Part shown: positions 26,955-35,346 of the stretch, one piece after another
Position numbering within the stretch: position 1 is the stretch's first letter
How the letters are laid out: each line of letters opens with the position of its first letter
Origin: Chersky-840 sp963810195
Lineage (GTDB): Bacteria; Actinomycetota; Acidimicrobiia; Acidimicrobiales; UBA8190
NCBI GenBank assembly: GCA_963810195.1
Contig: CAWEMO010000003.1
Location: 124,001-188,000, forward strand
DNA length: 64,000 nt
Reading direction: 5' to 3'
The notes under the pieces: generated by a model
Seen by the model: the letters and a program-made list of their open reading frames with translations, nothing else
Database searches by the model: none
What the model was told of the DNA's origin: nothing
Translations under genes and position numbers: made by a program

Positions 26955-27598
26955 AAGGCGAAGACGACGGCCTGGACGCGATCGCGGAGCCCGAGCTTGC
27001 CGAGGATCCGCCCCACGTGGGACTTGACGGTCGCCTCCGAGACGAAGAGGCGCCCGGCGATCTCGGCGTTCGAGAGCCCTTCGGCCACCGCCACCAGGAC
27101 CTCCTGCTCGCGCTCGGTCAGCTTCGCCATGGCCGACGCCCCCTCCGCCACCTCCTGGTTTCCCGGAGGCTCCAACATGGGGGCGAACTCGTCGAGCAGG
27201 CGTCGGGTGATCCGCGGCGACACCACCGCGTCACCCGACGCGACCGCACGGATGCCTGCGACGAGCTCCGCCGGAGGGACGTCTTTGAGGAGGAAGCCAC
27301 TGGCACCGGCCTGCAGGGCACCGAAGGCGTAGGCGTCGAGATCGAACGTCGTGAGCACCAACACCCGGACCGAGGGGTCGGCCGACACGATCTGTCTTGT
27401 GGCCTCGATTCCGTCGACGACCGGCATGCGGATGTCCATCAGCACGACATCAGGGTCACAACGCCTCGCCAGTGCGATCGCCTCCTCACCGTTCCCGGCC
27501 TCGCCGACGACATCGATGCCCGGCTCCTGGGCGAGGATCATCCGGAAGCCGCGCCGGAGGAGTTCCTGGTCGTCGGCGAGGAGTACCCGGATGGTCAC
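26918..27598 (-). CDS. NarL/LuxR-family response regulator
   Basis: The 226-residue protein has a receiver domain with phospho-acceptor Asp55 in LMDIRMP, DD at the N-terminus (LLADDQELL) and Lys in LLKDVPP. A C-terminal LuxR HTH follows at about 160-215 (LTEREQEVLVAVAEGLSNAEIAGRLFVSEATVKSHV). GTG 27598 overlaps the stop of the kinase gene by four bases (GTGA). It is the output half of a two-component pair. No specific target is evident. Confidence 0.94.
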   Translation of the reverse strand: MTIRVLLADDQELLRRGFRMILAQEPGIDVVGEAGNGEEAIALARRCDPDVVLMDIRMPVVDGIEATRQIVSADPSVRVLVLTTFDLDAYAFGALQAGASGFLLKDVPPAELVAGIRAVASGDAVVSPRITRRLLDEFAPMLEPPGNQEVAEGASAMAKLTEREQEVLVAVAEGLSNAEIAGRLFVSEATVKSHVGRILGKLGLRDRVQAVVFAFQTGIVRPQGKP

Positions 27599-28821
27599 CC
27601 GTGGACCCCGATCGTGTCGGGTGTGAGGACGGCCGACACGGTCCATCCCTGCCCCGAGGCCGGTCCGGCCGTCAGCGACCCGCCGTGCAGGCCGGCGCGC
27701 TCGGACATCCCTTCGATGCCGTGTCCGCCGCCACCGGTCGAGGCGGTCCCCGACCCGTTGTCGGTGACGGTGATCTCGACCGAGGGCCGGGCGTAGTGCA
27801 CCGACACGCAGACCTTCGTCGCCGAGGCATGCTTGATCGTGTTGGTGAGCGCCTCCTGGATGATCCGGTAGACCGTGAGCTCGGTAGCGGCTCCCAGAGC
27901 GAAAGCCTCCCCCGTTACCTCCATGACCACCTCGAGCCCGGTGGCGCGCACCCGCTCGACGAGGTCGTCGAGTTGGGCGATGTCAGGTTGGGGACCGAGC
28001 TCGGCGTCGGTGTCGTCGGTACGCAGCACACCGATCATCGTCCGCATGTCGCCCAGGGCCTGGCGCCCGATCTCCGACACCTGACGCATCGTCTTGGCCG
28101 CCTGGGTGGGGTCCGAGTCACTCACCGCGGAGGCGGCGTCGGCCAGCGTGATCACCACCGAGAGGCTGTGCGCGACGATGTCGTGCAGCTCGCGGGCGAT
28201 CCGGGTCCGCTCCCGGGCCGCCCCGATGGCTGCCTGCTGGTCCCGCTCGACCTCGAGTCGCGCTGCCCGCTCGGCCAGCCAGGCCAGGTACTCGCTCCCC
28301 GACCGCACCGTCAGTCCGGCGAAGAGCCCGGCGACGACCATGGCGGTGAGGAAGAGGAACGACCTGGGCACGGTGCCTGCCGGCACCCACCGTGTCGCCG
28401 CCATCGCCGCGCCAACCTCGAGGACCCCAGTCGCCAGCAACGTGCGTACCCAGGACTCGTGGACGGCAACGGTGTACAGCGCGACGAGAAGCGAGGCATC
28501 GCCGATGAGCCGGTACCCGAGGGCCCACTGGACGAGAGCGACGGCCGCCACGACGACGAACACGGCGGTCGGGTTCTTCCGCCGCCAGACGAGCGGCACG
28601 ATCAACGCGCCTTGGACGAGGCCGGTCCGGACATTCGAAAGGGGGGACAGCACCAGCCACAGGGTCGAGAGGGCCAGCAGCACGGCCGCGGCAAGGGCGT
28701 CGGTCGGGAGCGGGTGCTTGTGCACGACCCGCCGAACCGCACCGAAAAGACCCTCGTCGGCTTGCGGCGGGGGTTGGACAGGGCCGCGTCCGGGATCTGC
28801 GGCGACGAACAGTGTGCGCAT
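27595..28821 (-). CDS. NarL-type sensor histidine kinase
   Basis: The 408-residue kinase has at least five hydrophobic segments in the first 170 residues with short loops, so it probably senses a membrane or intracellular signal. The HisKA_3 dimerisation box RTRIARELHDIVAHSLSVV holds the phospho-accepting His at about residue 213. The HATPase follows with EALTNTIKHASA (N box), VTDNGSG and GHGIEGMSERAGLHGG. It is co-translated with the regulator downstream. Confidence 0.93.
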   Translation of the reverse strand: MRTLFVAADPGRGPVQPPPQADEGLFGAVRRVVHKHPLPTDALAAAVLLALSTLWLVLSPLSNVRTGLVQGALIVPLVWRRKNPTAVFVVVAAVALVQWALGYRLIGDASLLVALYTVAVHESWVRTLLATGVLEVGAAMAATRWVPAGTVPRSFLFLTAMVVAGLFAGLTVRSGSEYLAWLAERAARLEVERDQQAAIGAARERTRIARELHDIVAHSLSVVITLADAASAVSDSDPTQAAKTMRQVSEIGRQALGDMRTMIGVLRTDDTDAELGPQPDIAQLDDLVERVRATGLEVVMEVTGEAFALGAATELTVYRIIQEALTNTIKHASATKVCVSVHYARPSVEITVTDNGSGTASTGGGGHGIEGMSERAGLHGGSLTAGPASGQGWTVSAVLTPDTIGVHG

Positions 28822-29052
28822 GGGTGACTCATCCCACCTTCGGGGCCTCTTGACCCGAGCGTATCGCCCCTGTCCATCTCCGAGCCCTGACCCTGGGTCC
28901 CGAACTTCGCTGGCCAGGGCACAATTCGGTGGTCGGTGTCCGACTTGAGGATGACGCCGCGCTGCGCAGAATCATCCTCGAGGGGGTCGGAATCCGCGGG
29001 GCTGGCCCGTAGCGTTGTGCTGATGAAGGTCTGGCCTCCCAAGGAGCTCCCC

Positions 29053-29553
29053 ATGTCGTCGGCGAACCCGGATCGGCCGTGGGTCGAGCGCGTGCTGGCC
29101 CTCGCCCGAGTCGACTTCCCACGCGATCACCGACAGCCTGCACCGCTCAGGTTCGCCGTGTCGGTCCTGGTCGCGATCTTCGGGTCTCTCGCCGCCGACA
29201 GGGTCCTGGTCATGATCGGGACGGCGCTCTTCCCGGCCACCAAGGGATACGTGCACTTCCGCTTGTCGGACTACGGCAAGCTCACCATCATCGGCGTGGT
29301 CGGCGCGTGCATCGCGTGGCCCGTCGTGACTTGGATCTCCTCCCATCCGAGGTGGTTGTTCCTTCGCCTGGCCGCGCTCGTGACACTGGTGCTGTGGGCG
29401 CCTGACCTGTGGATCCTGGCCAAGGGACAGCCCGTCAAGGCTGTCCTCGTCCTCATCGTGATGCACCTCGCCATCGCCGTCGTGACCTACAACGCCCTCG
29501 TCCGTCTGTCTCCGCCGAGGCGAACGCACGCACGCGAATCTGTCGACATCTGA
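29053..29553 (+). CDS. four-TM hypothetical membrane protein
   Basis: The 166-residue protein has four hydrophobic segments (FAVSVLVAIFGSLAADRVL, LTIIGVVGACIAWPVVTWI, FLRLAALVTLVLWAPDLWIL, AVLVLIVMHLAIAVVTYNAL) and a basic tail. I do not assign a family. ATG 29053 is chosen because AAGGAG lies seven bases upstream, over ATG 29023. The next gene, also membrane, follows after 47 bases. Confidence 0.75.
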   Translation: MSSANPDRPWVERVLALARVDFPRDHRQPAPLRFAVSVLVAIFGSLAADRVLVMIGTALFPATKGYVHFRLSDYGKLTIIGVVGACIAWPVVTWISSHPRWLFLRLAALVTLVLWAPDLWILAKGQPVKAVLVLIVMHLAIAVVTYNALVRLSPPRRTHARESVDI

Positions 29554-29600
29554 GAAACCCCTGGAGCGACCCCGAGCCTAGAGTGTCTTTCGCCGACTCC

Positions 29601-30422
29601 ATGAGGGAAGGGCCGGACCGAGCGGTGACAGAAACCGGACAACCCGAGACCCCTGCGGTTCGCGAGCGCCACCCCGACACCAAGGTCCCCGAGATCACCG
29701 CCTATTTCTGGATCACCAAGATCCTCACGACGGCGATGGGCGAGGCGACGTCGGACTTCCTCGTCCATCAGATCACCCCGGAGATCGCCGTGGCTTTCGG
29801 CGGTCTCGCCCTGGCCATCTCTCTGGTTCTGCAGTTCTCGGTACGCCGGTACGTGCCATGGGTGTACTGGCTCTCCGTCGCCATGGTGGCGGTGTCCGGC
29901 ACGATGGCGGCCGACGTGCTCCACATCCAGTTCGGCGTCCCCTACAGCGTGTCGACCACGCTCTTCGCTGTGGTCCTGGCCATCGTCTTCATCGCCTGGT
30001 TCAGGACCGAGAAGACCCTTTCCATCCACAGCATCTACACGTGGCGCCGCGAGGCCTTCTACTGGGCGACGGTCATGGCGACATTCGCACTCGGCACCGC
30101 CGCCGGTGACTTGACCGCGACCACCATGCACCTCGGATATCTCGTCTCGGGGTTCGTCTTCGCGGGCTTGATCGCCGTGCCGGCGCTGGCGTACAAGCTG
30201 TTCGGACTGACCGAGACCCTTGCCTTCTGGTTCGCGTACGTCGTGACCCGGCCACTCGGTGCCTCCTTCGCGGACTGGTTCAGCAAGTCCCACCATGTCG
30301 GTGGTCTGGCGCTCGGCGATGGGCGCGTGGCCGTGGCGTTCACGATCCTGATCGTCGGGTTCGTCACCTACATGACCCTCGACCGGAGGGAAGCAGCTCG
30401 CGAGAGGCCGGGGGCCCACTAG
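29601..30422 (+). CDS. membrane-anchored protein, COG4705-like
   Basis: The 273-residue protein has about eight hydrophobic segments, with two similar entry segments (AYFWITKILTTAMGEATSDFLV and FYWATVMATFALGTAAGDLTA). The repeated W/TK..TT..GE..D motif matches the COG4705 membrane protein group, whose function is not established. The start is uncertain: ATG 29601 has no clear ribosome site, and GTG 29625 has GGAAGG about 15 bases upstream. Confidence 0.75.
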   Translation: MREGPDRAVTETGQPETPAVRERHPDTKVPEITAYFWITKILTTAMGEATSDFLVHQITPEIAVAFGGLALAISLVLQFSVRRYVPWVYWLSVAMVAVSGTMAADVLHIQFGVPYSVSTTLFAVVLAIVFIAWFRTEKTLSIHSIYTWRREAFYWATVMATFALGTAAGDLTATTMHLGYLVSGFVFAGLIAVPALAYKLFGLTETLAFWFAYVVTRPLGASFADWFSKSHHVGGLALGDGRVAVAFTILIVGFVTYMTLDRREAARERPGAH

Positions 30423-30454
30423 CGCCGACCCCGCACTTGGGGCACGATCCCAGC

Positions 30455-31345
30455 ATGCGAATCCTCTCCCTGTTGCCTTCGGCCACCGAGGTCGTGTTCG
30501 CCCTCGGTCTCGGAGACGACCTGGTGGGGGTGACCCACGAATGCGACTGGCCCCCTGCGGCGCGCACCAAGCGATCCGTCTCCTTCTCTGCCCTGCCGCC
30601 GGCGGCGGAGCCCGCCGAAGTGGACCGCATGGTGAGCGCCAGCATCGACGGGGGCGAGCCGATCTACCGCCTGGACCGTGAAGCGGTCCGTGAGCTCCGC
30701 CCCGATCTCGTGCTCACCCAGGACCTTTGTGCCGTGTGTGCCGTGCCCTCCGGACGCGTCAACGAGGCGCTCGAGGCCCTGGGCTGCCGAGCCGAGGTTC
30801 TCTCGATGGACCCGAGCTCGCTCGGCGAGGTCCTCGACTGCGTGCTCCGGGTCGGCGCCGCGACGGGGACCGAAGCGGCGGCGGCAGTGCTCGCCAAGGC
30901 ACTGCACGCCAGGCTGCGAGCCGTGACCGACGCCGTCGCCGGGCGGGAGCGGCCCGAGACGTTCGCCCTCGAGTGGTCCGATCCCCCGTTCAACGGGGGG
31001 CATTGGGTGCCCGAGATGATCGAGGTCGCCGGGGGCAGGGCGGTCCTGGCCAGCCGGGGGGCGCCGTCGGTGCGTGTCACCTGGGCCGACATCGAGGCGG
31101 CTTCACCGCAGGTCGTGGTGTTCATGCCGTGCGGGTACGGCCTAGAGGCTGCGACAACCGAAGGCGCCTCCCTCCTCGATCGGCCTGAGCTGGCGGGCAC
31201 CGAGGCGTTCTTCGCCGTCGACGCCAGTTCGTACTTCTCGCGTCCGGGCCCCCGTCTCGTCGACGGCGTGGAGATCCTGGCGTCCGCACTGCATCCCGCA
31301 GCGGTGCCCGACAGCCCGCCGGACACCTTGCGGCGGCTGCGATAA
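30455..31345 (+). CDS. BtuF-like cobalamin-binding protein, no signal peptide
   Basis: The 296-residue protein starts RILSLLPSATEVVFALGLGDDLVGVTHECDWP, the hallmark of BtuF-type vitamin B12 binding proteins. LRPDLVLTQDLCAVCAV and FALEWSDPPFNGGHWVPEMIEVAGG follow. It begins directly at ATG 30455 with no signal sequence, so it should stay in the cytoplasm, as in many actinobacterial homologues. No ABC permease or ATPase adjoins it. The B12-dependent ribonucleotide reductase lies 10 kb away, consistent with B12 use. Confidence 0.85.
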   Translation: MRILSLLPSATEVVFALGLGDDLVGVTHECDWPPAARTKRSVSFSALPPAAEPAEVDRMVSASIDGGEPIYRLDREAVRELRPDLVLTQDLCAVCAVPSGRVNEALEALGCRAEVLSMDPSSLGEVLDCVLRVGAATGTEAAAAVLAKALHARLRAVTDAVAGRERPETFALEWSDPPFNGGHWVPEMIEVAGGRAVLASRGAPSVRVTWADIEAASPQVVVFMPCGYGLEAATTEGASLLDRPELAGTEAFFAVDASSYFSRPGPRLVDGVEILASALHPAAVPDSPPDTLRRLR

Positions 31346-31496
31346 GGCGGCGCGGGCAGCGGGTCGTGACCCCCGTGGGCGATTGCCGTACTGTTTCGTG
31401 GGCCGCACCGGATCGCACGACACCCGCTCAAGGATCGCCCACTCGGCCCCGCAGTCCAACGGCGGCGGGGGCTCGACACGGATGGAGGAGACCACC

Positions 31497-32696
31497 ATGA
31501 CGGCGTCGGGAACGCTGTCCTACGACCCCCTCGACCCTGAGCTCTGGCGCGACCCGTACCCCACCTACGAGCGACTCCGTGACGAGGACCCCGTCCACTA
31601 CGTGGCCGAACCGGGTTTCTGGGTCCTGTCGCGGTTCGCGGACGTCATGGCCGCCACGTGCGACACCGAGACGTTCTCCTCCGCCCACGGGCTGACCTTC
31701 GAGGAGGACGAGATCACCAAGCTCGGCCTCATGCCGACCTTGGTCATGATGGACCGTCCCCGCCACACCCTCTACCGGCGGCTGGTCAACTCGATGTTCA
31801 CCCCGCGGGCGGTGGCCGAGCGAGAAGACGCCGTTCGTGGTTTCACCCGATCACGCCTCGAGCGCGTCGCCGACATGGGCGAAGTGGACTTCGTGGCCGA
31901 GGTGGCCTCCCCGCTGCCGTCATTCGTCGTGGCCGACTACCTCGGCGTCCCCGAGCACGACCGCTCCGCCTTCGGCAGCTGGAGCAGTGCCATCGTCCAG
32001 GCCAACGCGAGCGGGAACGTGCTCTCGGCGGCAAAGGCCGTCGGGGAGCTCTATGAGTACTTCACGACGTTGACCGCGTTCAAGAGGAAGAGCCCCGCCC
32101 ACGACATGATCTCGGTGCTGCTGGGTGCGGAGGTGGATGGGCGCCCTGTGAGCGTCGAGGAGATCCTGGGCTTCTGCTTCGTCATGGTCGCGGGAGGCAA
32201 CGACACGGCTGCGGGTCTCATCGGGGGCACCGCCGCCCTCCTCGCCGACCATCCCGACCAGCGGCGGCTTCTGGGCGCAGACGTCGCAGCGGTTCCCGGG
32301 GCGGTGGAAGAGCTCCTGCGATTCCTCTCCCCCGTGCAGGGCCTGTCGCGCACCTCGACGAAAGAGGTGACGGTGGGCCCGGCAGAGTGCGCCATCACCA
32401 TCCCGCCATCGGCCAAGGTGCACCTCCTGTTCGCCTCGGCCAACCGTGACCCCCGGGAATTCGGCCCTAAAGCCGGCGCGCTGGACGTCAGACGCTCCGT
32501 GGCGCGCACTGTTGCCTTCAGCTCGGGGCCGCACCACTGCCTCGGGGCCGCCGCGGCCCGGTTCGAGGGTCGGGTGGTGATCGAGGAGCTGATGCGCGCC
32601 ATGCCCGACTTCGCGGTCGACACCGGCGCCGCTCGCTACGCACCGGGGCCCTTCACCCGCCGCTTCGAGTACCTTCCCTTCCGGGCGAATCCCTGA
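31497..32696 (+). CDS. cytochrome P450
   Basis: The 399-residue protein is a typical soluble bacterial P450. The I-helix oxygen-binding motif AGGNDTAAG is near residue 231, K-helix ExxR is in EELLRFLSPVQG, and heme-binding FSSGPHHCLGA with the cysteine ligand is near residues 341-351. GGAGGAG lies just upstream of ATG 31497, which is preferred over the in-frame ATG 31482. No ferredoxin gene adjoins, so redox partners must be elsewhere. Convergent with a hydrolase gene after seven bases. Confidence 0.96.
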   Translation: MTASGTLSYDPLDPELWRDPYPTYERLRDEDPVHYVAEPGFWVLSRFADVMAATCDTETFSSAHGLTFEEDEITKLGLMPTLVMMDRPRHTLYRRLVNSMFTPRAVAEREDAVRGFTRSRLERVADMGEVDFVAEVASPLPSFVVADYLGVPEHDRSAFGSWSSAIVQANASGNVLSAAKAVGELYEYFTTLTAFKRKSPAHDMISVLLGAEVDGRPVSVEEILGFCFVMVAGGNDTAAGLIGGTAALLADHPDQRRLLGADVAAVPGAVEELLRFLSPVQGLSRTSTKEVTVGPAECAITIPPSAKVHLLFASANRDPREFGPKAGALDVRRSVARTVAFSSGPHHCLGAAAARFEGRVVIEELMRAMPDFAVDTGAARYAPGPFTRRFEYLPFRANP

Positions 32697-32703
32697 CCGG
32701 CGC

Positions 32704-33639
32704 TCAGCTCCCGAACACGAAATCCTCGATGAGCGCGGCGAGCTCGAGAGGCGTGTCGCCCTGCAGGCTGTGCCCGGCCTCAGCCACGTGGACCACCCGG
32801 GCCGAAGGCAGACGTCGGCGAAGCTCCTCCTCGTCCTCGTCGCCGAGCACCGAGTCGGCTCGCATGCCCCGGGCGAGCAGGAGCGGCACCGTGAGCGACG
32901 ACAGCGACGCCCACAACTCGTCGTATCCGACGTCGCCCACGTTGCTCCCGCCCGAGCCGCCCATCCGGCCCTGCGGCCGGTGACGGGCCCACCGCCACAC
33001 CCAGGTTCCGTCGTCCTGCTGCTCGGCGTTGTGCAGGATGCCCCGCCGGAGCGAAGAAAGGGACCGGGTCGGGTTGAACGAAGCGGTCAGCTCCAACAGC
33101 TCGTCGAGACTGGCGAAGCTCGGGGGCCCGTTCACGAAGTCGGTGATGTGCTTGGCCCGTTCCGCTGTGATCCCCGGCAAGACGTCGACCAGGACGACCT
33201 TGCGAACCAGCTCGGGCGCCTCCTTCCACAAGGCGATAGTGGTAAGCCCGCCCAGCGACATGCCGACCACGGCACGGGCTGCGGGGGCCAGTTGCCGGAC
33301 CGCTACGGCGACGTCGCCGGCATTGCCCTCCACGCTCAGGTGCCCGTCGGGATGCGTGCCGGGCCCGTCTGAATGCCCATGCCCGGGCAGGTCGATGGCC
33401 ACCAGCGGACGATCGAGGGCCATGGCGACGGTGTCCCACGTGTGGGCGTTCTGGGCCCCTCCGTGCAACAGCACCAACTCGGGCTCGCCGTCCTTCCATA
33501 CCAGCGCGCTCAACGTTCGTCCATCGGGCAGCTCGACCCGGGCGCGCCGCACGACCGGAGGGCCGTCGAAGGGGAGGCCGTACTCCTCGGCGTTCTCGTG
33601 GAACAACCCGAACTCGTCGTACTCGACTCGATCCATCAT
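32704..33639 (-). CDS. alpha/beta hydrolase
   Basis: The 311-residue hydrolase has oxyanion motif LLHGGAQNAHTWD, lid region DLPGHGHSDG, nucleophile elbow GMSLGG and catalytic His in VHVAEAGHSLQGD. The acid is likely within the late SVLGDEDEEELRR region. Esterase, lactonase or epoxide hydrolase activity cannot be told apart. ATG 33639 is 20 bases before the end of the next minus-strand gene; the two hydrolases may form an operon. Confidence 0.9.
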   Translation of the reverse strand: MMDRVEYDEFGLFHENAEEYGLPFDGPPVVRRARVELPDGRTLSALVWKDGEPELVLLHGGAQNAHTWDTVAMALDRPLVAIDLPGHGHSDGPGTHPDGHLSVEGNAGDVAVAVRQLAPAARAVVGMSLGGLTTIALWKEAPELVRKVVLVDVLPGITAERAKHITDFVNGPPSFASLDELLELTASFNPTRSLSSLRRGILHNAEQQDDGTWVWRWARHRPQGRMGGSGGSNVGDVGYDELWASLSSLTVPLLLARGMRADSVLGDEDEEELRRRLPSARVVHVAEAGHSLQGDTPLELAALIEDFVFGS

Positions 33640-33659
33640 CGTCGGAAGAGACCCTCCCG

Positions 33660-34397
33660 TTACCGCTCGACGTCCGATGCGAGAGACGCCAGCAGGTCGG
33701 CGACGAGGTCGGGGCGGCTCAGGAACGGCGAATGGCCCGTGGGCCACTCGACCACGCGGTCCGCCCGACGGGCCAGGATTCGCTGCAGGTCGGGGTGGAC
33801 GATGTTGTCGAGCGTGCAGACGGCGTACGTCGACGGCTTGTGGCGCCATGCCACCGAACGGGGCGCCTGCGACAGGGTCTCCAGCGGGTGGGCCCCGAGC
33901 CTTGCCACCGCCCAATCCGCCATGTCGGCGCCACAGTCGTTGTAGAAGAGGACCCGCGCCCCGGCTTCGTCGATGGTGCTGATCCCGTCCCCGCCCATGT
34001 GGATCTGGGCGAGGACGTCGGGTCGGCCCGTGTGGTCGAGATCGGCGGCCGTCGACTCCCCCACCGCGGCGCTCATGGCGGACTCACCCTCCTCGAGATT
34101 GAACGACGCCAGGTAGACCAGCTCCGACACCTTGGGGTGGGCCCCGGCCTCGGTGATGACCACTCCGCCGTAGGAATGCCCGACGAGGACCACGGGTTCG
34201 GCGAATCCGTCGAGGGCGCTCCGGACCCGCTCGGCGTCGCCGTGCAGGTCGGTGAACGGTCCGGCATCGTTCCCGTGCCCGGGCAGATCGATCGCGACCG
34301 CCGGGACGCCGCGTCCGGAGAGTGCGGCGACGACAGGCTCCCAACACCATGCGCCGTGCCAGGCCCCGTGGACGAGAAGCACCGCTTTCGCTGCCAC
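33660..34397 (-). CDS. alpha/beta hydrolase (salicylate-esterase/EstC-like)
   Basis: The 245-residue protein starts AVLLVHGAWHGAWCWEPVV, typical of the plant SABP2/bacterial EstC-like esterases. The nucleophile elbow is GHSYGG and the late catalytic histidine is in EWPTGHSPFLSRPD. GTG 34397 is used; the frame extends to 34712 but that part is repeat-bearing and non-coding. It precedes a second hydrolase gene on the same strand. Confidence 0.9.
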   Translation of the reverse strand: MAAKAVLLVHGAWHGAWCWEPVVAALSGRGVPAVAIDLPGHGNDAGPFTDLHGDAERVRSALDGFAEPVVLVGHSYGGVVITEAGAHPKVSELVYLASFNLEEGESAMSAAVGESTAADLDHTGRPDVLAQIHMGGDGISTIDEAGARVLFYNDCGADMADWAVARLGAHPLETLSQAPRSVAWRHKPSTYAVCTLDNIVHPDLQRILARRADRVVEWPTGHSPFLSRPDLVADLLASLASDVER

Positions 34398-34430
34398 AGA
34401 CTCATCTTGCCACCGGCACCCGGACGCCGC

Positions 34431-34464
34431 CTGTCGACGACACCCGACTGTCGACGACACCCGC
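34431..34464. repeat. 17-bp tandem repeat, two copies
   Basis: CTGTCGACGACACCCGA and a copy with one change lie end to end between the divergent hydrolase and methyltransferase-like genes. Confidence 0.85.
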
Positions 34465-34500
34465 CGCATGGCCTGAGCCACACCATGTCGCCGGCTTCGG

Positions 34501-35307
34501 ATGGGCCGTGCTCGCGAGGCTCGGACACAATGTGCCGTGCCCGTCTCACGCGCAGCCGCCACGGACGTGGTCGACCGCCTCGTCGCCGCAGGGTGCGTTG
34601 CCGCCGAGGAGGAGGCCGACGAGCTCCTCGGCGCCGCCCCCGACCTGGCCACGCTCGACACGTGGCTTCGCCGGCGCGAGCGGGGGGAACCGCTGGCCTG
34701 GATAACCGGCACACTGGAGTTCTGCAGCCGGACGCTGTACGTGGACCGGGGTGTCTACGTACCCCGGATCCAGAGCGAGGAACTTGCGTGGCGAGGCTGT
34801 GCGGTACTCCCCGAGAGGGGCCGGGCCGTCGATCTCTGCACGGGAGCGGGAGGCATCGCCGCCCACCTCTCGGCACAGGTCCCCACCGCGACGGTCTTCG
34901 GCACCGACATCGACGTCCGCGCCGCAAGGTGCGCTCGACGAAACGGTGTCCTGGCCCTGGTGGGTGACCTCGATCGGCCCCTGCGCGCCGAGCGGGAGTT
35001 CGACCTGGTCACGGCGGTGGCGCCCTATGTCCCCACCGGAGAGCTACGTCTCCTGCCCCCTGACGTCCAGCGCTTCGAACCGCGCGCCGCACTCGACGGC
35101 GGCGAGGACGGTCTCGACCTCGTGCGGCGGATCGTCGCTGCCGCCGGCCGGCTCCTGCGTCCCGGTGGCTGGCTGTTGATCGAGCTGGGCGGCGCGCAAG
35201 ACACGGCCTTGACCCGGGCGCTGGCCACGTCCGGCTTTGCACCGGCCGAGCCTTGGCACGACGAGTACGGAGACCTCCGCGGTCTGGCGTCCCGGATAGC
35301 GGCGTAG
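34501..35307 (+). CDS. PrmC/HemK-like methyltransferase lacking NPPY
   Basis: The 268-residue protein has an N-terminal helical region with RRRERGEPLAWITGTLEFCSRTLYVDRGVYVPRIQSEELA, matching the PrmC N-domain. The Rossmann SAM site follows (AVDLCTGAGGIAAHL, VFGTDIDVRAARCARRN). At the catalytic NPPY position it has VAPY, and the next segment VPTGEL matches the usual V...E. FEPRAALDGGEDGLDLVRRIV is conserved. PrmC needs the NPPY asparagine for glutamine methylation, so this paralogue probably has another substrate. The start is uncertain (ATG 34501 or GTG 34537). Confidence 0.82.
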   Translation: MGRAREARTQCAVPVSRAAATDVVDRLVAAGCVAAEEEADELLGAAPDLATLDTWLRRRERGEPLAWITGTLEFCSRTLYVDRGVYVPRIQSEELAWRGCAVLPERGRAVDLCTGAGGIAAHLSAQVPTATVFGTDIDVRAARCARRNGVLALVGDLDRPLRAEREFDLVTAVAPYVPTGELRLLPPDVQRFEPRAALDGGEDGLDLVRRIVAAAGRLLRPGGWLLIELGGAQDTALTRALATSGFAPAEPWHDEYGDLRGLASRIAA

Positions 35308-35346
35308 GCGGTCCCGCGTCGTCGAGGTCAGGGTGTGCGCAGCGCC

